Below are positions 13,978 to 21,724 of a stretch of DNA of 34,299 nucleotides, in pieces. The stretch comes from Desulfobacterales bacterium HSG17 (GTDB taxonomy: Bacteria; Desulfobacterota; Desulfobacteria; Desulfobacterales; Desulfococcaceae): the NCBI GenBank assembly GCA_030377945.1, contig JAUCGD010000018.1, forward strand, positions 1 to 34,299, written 5' to 3'. Below the pieces are notes generated by a model. The model had not been told where the DNA came from. It ran no database searches and saw nothing but the letters and a program-made list of their open reading frames with translations. The position numbers and the translations under genes were made by a program. The stretch's first letter is position 1. Each line of letters begins with the position of its first letter.

Positions 13978-15994
13978 AACAATCACATTATACAATCTTT
14001 TTTCTTATTATGGAAAAATTGTATTTAAATTGAATGATTCAAAAGAAAATAAAAATATTATTCTAATTGCAGGTAGAAATGGTCATGGAAAAACAAGTTT
14101 TATAAACAGCATCAAACTTCTTTTTTCAGGTCCAAGTAATGAATTGCGGTCTAATATTCCTGGCTCAGCTAAACAAATAGGAATAAAAAATTACCTGCTG
14201 GGAACCAATTTATGGGCAGGTGTGTTTAACACAAAAGCTAAAAAAGAAGGTCAAAATAAATTTTATATAAAAATAAAATGGAAAGAGGATAGTGGGACTG
14301 TTGAAGCAACACGAGAATGGTTGATGTCAGGAAATGATGCTTACCATGAAAATCTTGAAATAAGTTTCTTGGAAAAAACAATAAAAAGAAATGATGCTCA
14401 AGAATTTCTTGATGAAAGATTACCCCAGGATTATATCCAATTTTTTTATTTTGACGGCGAACAGATTAATAAACCGATTGATATCAGTCAGGGCTTCCTT
14501 CAAAACCATATGGAAAGACTTCTTAATATTTCACAAATAGATACTGCCCGTGAATATATTGCCAAAGCTGAATCAGAGTGGCGAAAATCAGCAATGGTTG
14601 AAAATGAAAATGCAAGACTCCAGGAATTACAGCATGAACAGAAACAGAAAAATACCGCAATTGCCTCAAATATTGAAAAAAGGTCTTACCTGGAAGATAT
14701 AATTACCGAACTTGAAGATGAAATTGAAAATATCAGTAAACGTCTTGACCGGGTAAGGGAAGATTCACAAATTGGAAATGAAAAAATACTGAAACAGGAG
14801 TATAACGATACTAAAGATGATATTGAAAAGCTCACATATAGTATTGCAGATGAGCTAACCAATGATAGTCCATTGCTTTTCAATACTGAAATAATAACAA
14901 AAGTAAATGATATTATTAAAATAATTTTGGAAAGTAATACAAAAGCACAGTCTGAACTGATTAATAATTTAATAAAGACTTTTCCAACCGGTTTGTTTGA
15001 TAGTGCACCTTTTTCTGATCCACCAATTTCTCAATATCAAACAGATTTCTATAAGCAGCGTCTTATTCAACTTCTGAAAGCATATAAACCTGTTCATAAC
15101 AGCCAAAAGAAACTCTTTTCCATTGGAAAAACCAGGGCAGATAAAATTTCAGAAATAATAATTCCTTATTTGAGTGTGTTTCATAGAAAACAATCACTTT
15201 CTGAAAACTTAAAGAAAATAAATCATTACAAAGAGCGTATTGTAGAAATAAAACACATACTGGATGGTATTCCAAGTTTATTTCAACAGGAGAAAGAAGA
15301 ATTTGAAAATGCAAAAAAAGAATTGTCTCAAAAGTCTGAGATTAAAGGAGAAAAAGAAAAAGAAATAAAAGAAATAAACAATAATATCATTTTGTTAAAT
15401 AAGGAAGTAAAAAAACTGGAACAAGATATAAAACATCAGGAAAAGCAGGTTAAGATAAGTGGTAGCGCAAAAAATAAAGTTGATTTATCTCAGAAATTAA
15501 AATCTTTTTTCAAAAATTATAAGGAAGAAATAAAAAAGAAGCGAAGAGAAGAAATCGAATTAAAATTGAATAAATACTCACAAAGACTGATTACTTCTCA
15601 AAAACAAATAGGGAAAATTATACTTAATGATGATTTTTCTCTGCATCCTGTTAATAAAAACGGGGAACCTATTGGTATAAATTCATTATCTTCAGGAATG
15701 AGGCAATTGATTGCAACAGCATTGTTATGGGCCTTAAAAGATGTTTCAAGAAAAATGGTTCCTCTTGTCATTGATACTCCTTTAGGACGTATTGATAAAG
15801 AACATCAGGAAAATCTTTTAAAATACTACTATCCTTCAGTAGGCAAACAGGTAATCATACTTCCCACAGATTCGGAGCTGGATATGGAAAAATATAAGCT
15901 GCTTAAACCTCATATCTGCCAGGAGTTCCAATTAAGAAATTATGATGGAGAAAGTACTGAATATATTGAAAAGCCCATGTATAACATATCTTAA
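13967..15994 (+). CDS. dndD: DndD-like SMC/ABC ATPase, full length
   Basis: The 675-residue protein has Walker A GRNGHGKTS (36-44) and the DndD-typical FFYFDGEQI near residue 165. A long coiled coil spans about 205-560. The signature is LSSGMRQ (574-580), and Walker B with the DndD hallmark is VPLVIDTPLGRIDKEH (about 599-614). The H-loop region is QVIILPTDSELD. In canonical DndD the signature is LSAGEKQ, so SGMRQ is a variant. DndD normally partners DndC and DndE in phosphorothioation of DNA. Here no dndC or cysteine desulfurase is present, so the ATPase probably works with the DndE-like FtsK protein encoded 13 bp downstream. Confidence 0.9.
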   Translation: MIFKTITLYNLFSYYGKIVFKLNDSKENKNIILIAGRNGHGKTSFINSIKLLFSGPSNELRSNIPGSAKQIGIKNYLLGTNLWAGVFNTKAKKEGQNKFYIKIKWKEDSGTVEATREWLMSGNDAYHENLEISFLEKTIKRNDAQEFLDERLPQDYIQFFYFDGEQINKPIDISQGFLQNHMERLLNISQIDTAREYIAKAESEWRKSAMVENENARLQELQHEQKQKNTAIASNIEKRSYLEDIITELEDEIENISKRLDRVREDSQIGNEKILKQEYNDTKDDIEKLTYSIADELTNDSPLLFNTEIITKVNDIIKIILESNTKAQSELINNLIKTFPTGLFDSAPFSDPPISQYQTDFYKQRLIQLLKAYKPVHNSQKKLFSIGKTRADKISEIIIPYLSVFHRKQSLSENLKKINHYKERIVEIKHILDGIPSLFQQEKEEFENAKKELSQKSEIKGEKEKEIKEINNNIILLNKEVKKLEQDIKHQEKQVKISGSAKNKVDLSQKLKSFFKNYKEEIKKKRREEIELKLNKYSQRLITSQKQIGKIILNDDFSLHPVNKNGEPIGINSLSSGMRQLIATALLWALKDVSRKMVPLVIDTPLGRIDKEHQENLLKYYYPSVGKQVIILPTDSELDMEKYKLLKPHICQEFQLRNYDGESTEYIEKPMYNIS

Positions 15995-16007
15995 AAGGCA
16001 TTGAATC

Positions 16008-17504
16008 ATGGATAGAATTTATACAAGTGAACAAGATGAACGCATTATTGAATCTATAAAGGACAAAGGTCTTGCTGTTAAAACAAAGCACAAATGGGTT
16101 GTATTAAGACTTGCTCTTGCAAACTCTTTAAAAAATTCAGATGCACCGGAGGAAGACCTGGATAATATCGCTGGAAGGATTCATGGCGGTGAATATAACA
16201 TTGCAACAGTAACAGGCCGCAGCCAGGAAATAGATTATATAGATGTTTATCGAGCTATGCTAAGTGTTTATCACAATATTGATCTTTTTTCAGATGATGA
16301 CACATTCAGAAAACTTTTACAAAGACATATACGAAGAGGCTTAAAAGAATTCAGAGCAAACTGGGATGAAAACTTTGATTTTTACGAATATCTTTATAAA
16401 GAATTTTTATCTGAAACTGATGAGTCTGACTTGAAAAATCCGGATCAAAATAGAAATGTTGAAAAAGCACTTACAGAAATCGGTGTGGCCGGGGAAATTG
16501 AAAGTATCTGGAATGGCCCGCGAATTACAAGATATATGCTGCATCTGAATAATGCAAATGATCTTGATAAATTAAAGAAAGGGCTTGAAAAACTGTCATT
16601 TATTCTTGGTCTTAAACAAATGGGAGTATTTTTAAAATTTTCTGAAACTCCAAAACTTATAGGCATTGATATTCCAAGACCTTCTTCAACCTGGAAAAAT
16701 GTGCGTGCAGATAAAATAAAAAAATGGACACAGGAACATGGAGAAACATTAAATCTTCCAATTTGTGCAGGTGTGGATATTGAAGGTGAACCTTATGTGT
16801 TTGACCTTGCTCTTGCCCCCCATATTTTTGTTGCAGGCACAACCGGAAGCGGTAAAAGTGTTTGTCTCCATTCAATGATTCTGTCACTGTTATGCAATCA
16901 ATCATCGGAAGATTTAAAAATCTGCCTGATTGACCCTAAGCGGGTTGAATTCTCATATTATGATAACATCCAATATCTTTTTGGAAACAGTGTGATATTT
17001 GATTATAGTAACGCCTTGAAAGTGTTGTCAGAATTACTTGATGAAATGGAATCCCGTGAAAAAATTTTATCTGAATCAGGTGTAAGAGATATTATTGAGT
17101 ATAGAAAGCATTACAATCATGTTAAGAATATTCCCTGGATTGTAGTTATCATTGAAGAAGTAGCAGACCTTTTGATGCAGGATAAATCAATTGAAGGACC
17201 ATTGGTTAGATTAACACAAAAAGGAAGAGCCTCCGGTATTCATCTGATACTGGCTACTCAACGTCCTGACTCAGTCACTTTCAGCGGACTTTTAAGATCA
17301 AACATTCCTTCACGTATTGCATTAACAGTTCAAAAGTCATCGGAATCTAAAATAATCATAGATGAAACAGGGGCAGAAAAATTATCAGGTAAAGGTGATA
17401 TGCTGCTTAAACTTATTGGAAAAAAAGTTAAGAGAATTCATGGTTTAAATATTAAACCTGCTGATATCGCTTCTTGCCTAAATTCAGTAAAAAAGGGACA
17501 ATAA
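16008..17504 (+). CDS. DndE-like domain fused to FtsK/SpoIIIE DNA translocase
   Basis: The protein has 498 residues. Residues about 25-115 read like DndE: KWVVLRLALANSLK, then GGEYNIATVTG, then DVYRAMLSVYH and FRKLLQRHIRRGLKEF. These parallel the CxxALCLSLxEP, GxEINRxTLxG and FRxHLHRGIxxL blocks of DndE and of the fragment at 11070-11327. Residues about 145-250 match the FtsK linker, including FSETPKLIGIDIPRP. The motor has Walker A GTTGSGKS (277-284), LIDPKRVEF, Walker B WIVVIIEEVADL and ILATQRPDS. There are no membrane segments and no gamma domain, so it is not the division FtsK. It is likely a cytoplasmic DNA pump working with DndD. The DndE match is by eye and needs profile confirmation. 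Confidence 0.8.
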   Translation: MDRIYTSEQDERIIESIKDKGLAVKTKHKWVVLRLALANSLKNSDAPEEDLDNIAGRIHGGEYNIATVTGRSQEIDYIDVYRAMLSVYHNIDLFSDDDTFRKLLQRHIRRGLKEFRANWDENFDFYEYLYKEFLSETDESDLKNPDQNRNVEKALTEIGVAGEIESIWNGPRITRYMLHLNNANDLDKLKKGLEKLSFILGLKQMGVFLKFSETPKLIGIDIPRPSSTWKNVRADKIKKWTQEHGETLNLPICAGVDIEGEPYVFDLALAPHIFVAGTTGSGKSVCLHSMILSLLCNQSSEDLKICLIDPKRVEFSYYDNIQYLFGNSVIFDYSNALKVLSELLDEMESREKILSESGVRDIIEYRKHYNHVKNIPWIVVIIEEVADLLMQDKSIEGPLVRLTQKGRASGIHLILATQRPDSVTFSGLLRSNIPSRIALTVQKSSESKIIIDETGAEKLSGKGDMLLKLIGKKVKRIHGLNIKPADIASCLNSVKKGQ

Positions 17505-18634
17505 TGAAAACTATTTTGAAATTTGAGCCTTTAAAACTAAGCATCGAAGGAATCGGCCCTTTTCAGGAAAAACCGGCTGTATTTGATTTTACAGATAAAA
17601 ACAGTGATCCTTGTAATTTTTTTCTCCTGATTTCGGAAAATGGTAAAGGAAAAACAACAGTGCTTGAAATAATGACTGTTCTCATGGATATGCTCACTTA
17701 CAAAGATCCTGAGATTCTCGGTCATGAAGACCTGGATAAAATTGACGGTGGACGTGTACAACTTGATATTTTACTTAAATTTTTAAGAAATGGGATGGAA
17801 GAAGTCGTAATACTTTCATTAGTAGCAGGGCCAGATGATTATTTATTAACCCCCTGGACAGAGGACGATATAAAAGATGCTGCTGCAATGTCATGGCATA
17901 GATTTGGATACAGGAGATATTCAACCGGTCGATTGGAACGTTTAGGAAGAAAAGATGATCTTGTAAATGATCTGTTAAGCATGATTCATCATAAGATAAA
18001 ATATGGGAAAAAAACAACCGGTTTTGAGGATAGTTTTGAACCATTACCAGCAATTATTTATTTTTCAGCTTACAGAGATATTCCATCTTTAAAAAATTCA
18101 AGCAGGAGTATTGCAGAACCTGATGCCTGGCAGTACAAACCTGTTTATAGATTTACATCAGAAGGCGATGTATGGACTCATTCATTAGACAATCTTCTTG
18201 TCTGGCTTTTCTGGCTTGATGACGGCCGCTTTGAAAAGGCCGTTGAAATTATTAACTCAAGGATTTTTCAAGGCTCTGAAAAATATATAGGTAAAATAAG
18301 AAAATCTCCTCCTGAAGCTGTTATCAAGATTGAAAATCAAGAACATTCCATTGACAGGTTGAGCAGCGGTGAAAAAAGTCTGATCCAGCTATTTTTGAGA
18401 ATAGGTACACATATGACTCAAAACACGATTCTCCTGATTGATGAAATGGATGTACACCTTCATTTAAAATGGCAGCATAGACTTTTAAATATTTTAAAAG
18501 AACTGGTCAAAGATAATCCGGGCCTTACTATTATATCCACTACTCATTCTCTTGATATTATAGACGGTTTTGCTTTTGAAGTTGAAGAAAAGGGATTGAG
18601 AAAAGGTGGGCATTATCTTGGTGATAATTTATAG
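17504..18634 (+). CDS. ABC-type AAA ATPase, AriA-like (PARIS sensor)
   Basis: The protein has 376 residues from the ATG at 17504, which overlaps the FtsK stop as TAATG and has AAAAGGGA upstream. Walker A is SENGKGKTT (44-52, with Ser in place of the first Gly). Signature LSSGEKS is at 286-292, Walker B TILLIDEMDVHLH from 308 and H-loop STTHS near 348. It is of the AAA_15/AAA_21 class. It is followed by a DUF4435 TOPRIM gene, the same gene order as AriA-AriB of the PARIS anti-phage system. In PARIS the ATPase holds the TOPRIM nuclease until a phage trigger appears. Assignment to PARIS itself is inference; the upstream Dnd-type genes are not part of known PARIS loci. Confidence 0.8.
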   Translation: MKTILKFEPLKLSIEGIGPFQEKPAVFDFTDKNSDPCNFFLLISENGKGKTTVLEIMTVLMDMLTYKDPEILGHEDLDKIDGGRVQLDILLKFLRNGMEEVVILSLVAGPDDYLLTPWTEDDIKDAAAMSWHRFGYRRYSTGRLERLGRKDDLVNDLLSMIHHKIKYGKKTTGFEDSFEPLPAIIYFSAYRDIPSLKNSSRSIAEPDAWQYKPVYRFTSEGDVWTHSLDNLLVWLFWLDDGRFEKAVEIINSRIFQGSEKYIGKIRKSPPEAVIKIENQEHSIDRLSSGEKSLIQLFLRIGTHMTQNTILLIDEMDVHLHLKWQHRLLNILKELVKDNPGLTIISTTHSLDIIDGFAFEVEEKGLRKGGHYLGDNL

Positions 18635-18667
18635 AAAAAATAGATTTTTAAGGAGAATCTGATCACA

Positions 18668-19531
18668 ATGGGCAGCTTTAAAGATATAGGTGATAGTGAG
18701 TCTGTAAATTCAAAATACTCTGGACGGGCAATTATTTATCTTGAATCTAAAGAGGATTATCAAATTTTTTCTAAGCGCTGGTTTTACGATCAAGGAGAAT
18801 TTCTTGAGTTTAGACCTTCAGATATTGGCAGTGGAGGCGGTTGTACAAATGTAATAAAAGATGTAGAAAACGACCGGGAAAAGAATATTCCTTCATTTGG
18901 TATTGTAGATCGTGATGCGCTCATGCAACAGCACAAATGGAAAGAATTCTGGGAAACGGATGATTCCAAATATAAAGAATACCGCCCATTTGGAGAGAAT
19001 ATTCGCCCCTTATGCAGATGGGAAATTGAAAACTATCTATTTGATATTGATGAAATTGAACATCTACTTGCAGATATCGGGAAAGGTTCACCAAGGGAGA
19101 CAAGAAAAAAATCCATTGTTATTAAAGAGCTGATTATCCATTGTGATGTTTTGATTCCAATTATGGCATATAATGTATCGCGTCATATAAACGGTCAAGA
19201 TGCACTGCCTGTTGCTTACTGCGTTAATGAAACCATTAGAATTTATAGTGAAAAAATTATAAAAGAGAAGATAGACAAAGAAGAAAAAGAAATTTATGAA
19301 GATATTATTTCAAAAATCGAAAATTTCAAATTTAATTCAGATGAAATTACTGAAGAATCATTCTATAAAATAAATAGAATCATTGATGGTAAAAGACTTT
19401 TTGAAAGACTTAAAAATCATAATCGTTTAACCGATGATTATCGTTTTTTGCTTGCAAGAAGAATTAAAGAAAATGGTAATATTGATTCTGAACTACTTGA
19501 AATGATAGAAGAGTTTAAAGGACTAAATTAA
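18668..19531 (+). CDS. DUF4435 TOPRIM-type nuclease, AriB-like
   Basis: The protein has 287 residues. The TOPRIM core shows AIIYLESKEDY (E26), a GSGGG turn (54-58) and FGIVDRDAL (D81, D83), i.e. the E...DxD metal-binding pattern. The RWEIENYLFD block (118-126) is the DUF4435 hallmark. A helical C-terminal half with many Glu/Lys follows. The AriB protein of PARIS has the same layout and acts as an RNase (tRNA-cleaving) effector when released. The gene starts after a good AAGGAG site 33 bp downstream of the ATPase. It closes the operon; a compound palindrome starts four bases after its stop and may terminate transcription. Confidence 0.8.
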   Translation: MGSFKDIGDSESVNSKYSGRAIIYLESKEDYQIFSKRWFYDQGEFLEFRPSDIGSGGGCTNVIKDVENDREKNIPSFGIVDRDALMQQHKWKEFWETDDSKYKEYRPFGENIRPLCRWEIENYLFDIDEIEHLLADIGKGSPRETRKKSIVIKELIIHCDVLIPIMAYNVSRHINGQDALPVAYCVNETIRIYSEKIIKEKIDKEEKEIYEDIISKIENFKFNSDEITEESFYKINRIIDGKRLFERLKNHNRLTDDYRFLLARRIKENGNIDSELLEMIEEFKGLN

Positions 19532-19534
19532 AAC

Positions 19535-19714
19535 GAAATTCGGCCTTGATCATCATCTGGTCCAGCAGCACGGGAATAAATTCCCGCGCTACTTTCTATC
19601 GTCCCTACGGGACTTAAATAGTTGATATAAAAGCATCTAAAGTCCCAAGGGGGACGACAGAAAATAGCCCGGCAGTTTACTGCCGGGTGAAATGATGATC
19701 ATGGCCCGAAATTC
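19535..19714. repeat. 180-bp compound palindromic element after the defence operon
   Basis: GAAATTCGGCCTTGATCATC (19535 on) pairs imperfectly with GATGATCATGGCCCGAAATTC (to 19714). Between them lie smaller hairpins: GGGAATAAATTCCC, GTCCCTACGGGAC, and CCCGGCAGTTTACTGCCGGG. It has terminal inverted repeats and no ORF, so it resembles the other MITE-like insertions, and it may double as operon terminator. Bases 19715-19904 contain one small CAGGC/GCCTG hairpin (about 19732-19747) and no gene. Confidence 0.75.
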
Positions 19715-19904
19715 AACAGCCACAGGCTTGTTTTGCCTGAATTTAACCTTTTTTGCCGCCTATTAATACTCACTTTGAAACAGGCAAGCTACGGAATTAA
19801 CATAAATGTCAGTAATTGACATATTCTTAAAGCTCTGTTAAATTTGTTGTTATTATTTTAAAATATCTTCTAAATCTAAATAAACAAGATAAGGCATTTT
19901 TAAT

Positions 19905-20690
19905 ATGAGTATAAAAATAGGAGCACTTATATCAGGCGGCGGTACAAATCTTCAGGCGATTATAGATTCCTGTGAATCCGGGGCAATAGACGGGGAAATG
20001 GTTTTTGTGGGAACCGATAACCCAAATGCAAAAGGGCTTGAAAGGGCAGGGCGCCATAATATTCCAAGTTTTATTGTAGATTATGGGCAAATAATAAAAC
20101 AATATGCACTAGAACCTGAAAGTATTATCCTGCCGGATGATTTTAACCTTGATGAAACAATAGAAAAACAGACCTTTTTTTCTTCAGATCATTATTATGA
20201 CACAATAAAAAAATTCTTATTAACCCGTGTATCTGCCGAAGCAAAGCTCATTGAAAAAATGAAAGCCTATGATTTAGATCTTTTGGTACTGGCAGGTTTT
20301 ATGAGAAATATAACTCCCTATTTTATAGACAGAATTAATACAGACTCTGAAAATCCACGCATCATGAATATACATCCAGCTCTGCTTCCTTCATTTCCGG
20401 GTGTTGACGGTTATGGTGATACCTTTCGTTATGGATGCAGGGTTGGGGGATGCACAGTTCATTTTATTGACTATGGAGAAGATACAGGTCCAATCATAGG
20501 TCAGAAATCTTATGATATAGATAAAAACGATACACTTGATGATATTAAGAAAAAAGGTCTGAAAAAAGAATGGGAACTTTATCCTGAGTGCATCCGGCTT
20601 TTTGCCCAAAACCGTTTGCAAACAAAGAAAATGACTTATACTCTTGATAACGGCACTATTGTTAATAGAACAATTGTTGTAATTAACTAA
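19905..20690 (+). CDS. purN: Phosphoribosylglycinamide formyltransferase
   Basis: PurN transfers a formyl group from 10-formyl-THF to GAR in purine synthesis. The N-terminus MSIKIGALISGGGTNLQAII is the GAR-binding motif. NIHPALLPSFPG (about 153-164) supplies the catalytic Asn and His, and EDTGPII (about 190-196) the catalytic Asp. At 261 residues it is longer than the usual ~190-220. An extra ~45-residue segment (about 60-108) sits between the first sheet and LDLLVLAGFMR, and there is a C-terminal extension. All catalytic residues are kept, so it should be functional. Upstream AAGG is a modest ribosome site. A single gene, with no other pur gene nearby. Confidence 0.9.
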   Translation: MSIKIGALISGGGTNLQAIIDSCESGAIDGEMVFVGTDNPNAKGLERAGRHNIPSFIVDYGQIIKQYALEPESIILPDDFNLDETIEKQTFFSSDHYYDTIKKFLLTRVSAEAKLIEKMKAYDLDLLVLAGFMRNITPYFIDRINTDSENPRIMNIHPALLPSFPGVDGYGDTFRYGCRVGGCTVHFIDYGEDTGPIIGQKSYDIDKNDTLDDIKKKGLKKEWELYPECIRLFAQNRLQTKKMTYTLDNGTIVNRTIVVIN

Positions 20691-20748
20691 TAGATTTTTT
20701 TTAATAATTTAACATTTCCATTTTATACCCTCCTTTTAAAATTTAATT

Positions 20749-21690
20749 ATGTTTTCCATCCTCCAAAATTTTGTAAACAAACTTAGTTTTAAAAAACAAA
20801 AAACAGCACCAAAGCCTTTGAATAAAGAGCTGAACCCAGAAAATATCTGCCAGGAAGAAACAAGGGAAAAAATACCTGCAAAGAAATCTGCCCAAAATAA
20901 AAAGATCAAAAAAATCAAAATTAAAAAACTGAATAAAAACAAAATCCCTGTCATAGACAAACACACGGACTTATGTGAATATTTTACAGATAAGGAAAAT
21001 AAGGATAATAAGGAAAATGAGATTCCAAAGGTTTCTGTAAAAAAAGGAAAAAAACAAAAAACAAAAAAACAGGATATAAAAACTAAACCAAAAACAAACA
21101 GGGCAAAAAAACAAAAAAACAAAAAAACTTCTTTCAATGTAAATAAAAACGGATTGCCTGTATTAAGTAATGATGATGATTTATTTAAGTATTTTATGGA
21201 TGATGAACATAGTAATAATTCTGATTTATTACCCAATGAAAAGAATATTTTAAAAAAGAAAAATATAAAAAATATACCTGAAGAAAATTTTGGAGAAATG
21301 CTTGAAAAAAGTCTGGCTGGAAAATCCAGGGAAATGATTTTACTTGAAAAAAATAGTGGGAAGTCAGAAGATAAACCCCTGAGAAAAAATGAAATAATTA
21401 AATATTATCCTCTTCCCCAAGAAGAGCTTGATTTGCATGGCTATACAGCACTAGAAGCTTTAGAAGAAAATGAAAAATTTATAAAAAAAGCAAGACATAA
21501 AGGCAAACGCACTTTATTGGTTATTGTGGGAAAAGGTACAGGTACTCATGGGAAAGCTGTTTTACCCGATGTTATTGAGAATCATCTTCTTGAGTTAAAA
21601 AGAAAAAATATTGTACTTGCTTATAAATGGGATAAAGGTATTAAACGTAAAAGCGGGGCATTAATTGTATATTTAAATGTTAAACGATAA
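20749..21690 (+). CDS. Smr-domain protein with long Lys-rich N-terminus
   Basis: The protein has 313 residues. Residues 1-225 are low complexity and extremely Lys/Asn-rich, probably disordered and nucleic-acid binding. The C-terminal Smr (MutS2-type) domain shows EELDLHGYTALEAL (about 225-238) and VGKGTGTHGKAVLPDVI, the LDLHG and GxGxHS/T-like motifs of DNA/RNA-nicking Smr proteins. It is likely a nuclease or RNA-binding protein, for example in ribosome rescue or recombination control. No Shine-Dalgarno is visible before the ATG, so the start is uncertain. The poly-Lys A-rich coding strand creates a false Phe-rich antisense ORF. Confidence 0.85.
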   Translation: MFSILQNFVNKLSFKKQKTAPKPLNKELNPENICQEETREKIPAKKSAQNKKIKKIKIKKLNKNKIPVIDKHTDLCEYFTDKENKDNKENEIPKVSVKKGKKQKTKKQDIKTKPKTNRAKKQKNKKTSFNVNKNGLPVLSNDDDLFKYFMDDEHSNNSDLLPNEKNILKKKNIKNIPEENFGEMLEKSLAGKSREMILLEKNSGKSEDKPLRKNEIIKYYPLPQEELDLHGYTALEALEENEKFIKKARHKGKRTLLVIVGKGTGTHGKAVLPDVIENHLLELKRKNIVLAYKWDKGIKRKSGALIVYLNVKR

Positions 21691-21724
21691 AATAATATTC
21701 CTCAAACAACAGGGAGAACAAATC

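Noticed and set aside
17474..17503. Earlier ATG for the AriA-like ATPase (30 bases inside the FtsK gene)
   Set aside because: The ATG at 17504 has an AAAAGGGA site and a TAATG junction; the ten additional residues (MPKFSKKGTI) look unrelated to the domain.
16008..17504. Reading this gene as the housekeeping division translocase FtsK
   Set aside because: It lacks the N-terminal membrane segments and C-terminal gamma domain, is 498 residues long, and sits between dndD and a TOPRIM-linked ATPase gene.
13967..19531. Classification as Wadjet, Lamassu or Gabija
   Set aside because: No JetA/B/D or LmuA/C-type partners and no UvrD-like helicase; the ATPase has the DndD hallmark IDTPLGRIDKEH and the TOPRIM protein has the DUF4435 ENYL block.
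20736..21236. 166-residue Phe/Leu-rich ORF, apparently a membrane protein
   Set aside because: It is the antisense of the Lys-rich N-terminus of the Smr protein; the hydrophobic look comes from complementing AAA/AAG codons.
21677..21724. Earlier start for the LivK-like protein
   Set aside because: It would put 16 residues in front of a clear signal peptide; the Met at 21725 has a GGGAGAA ribosome site.
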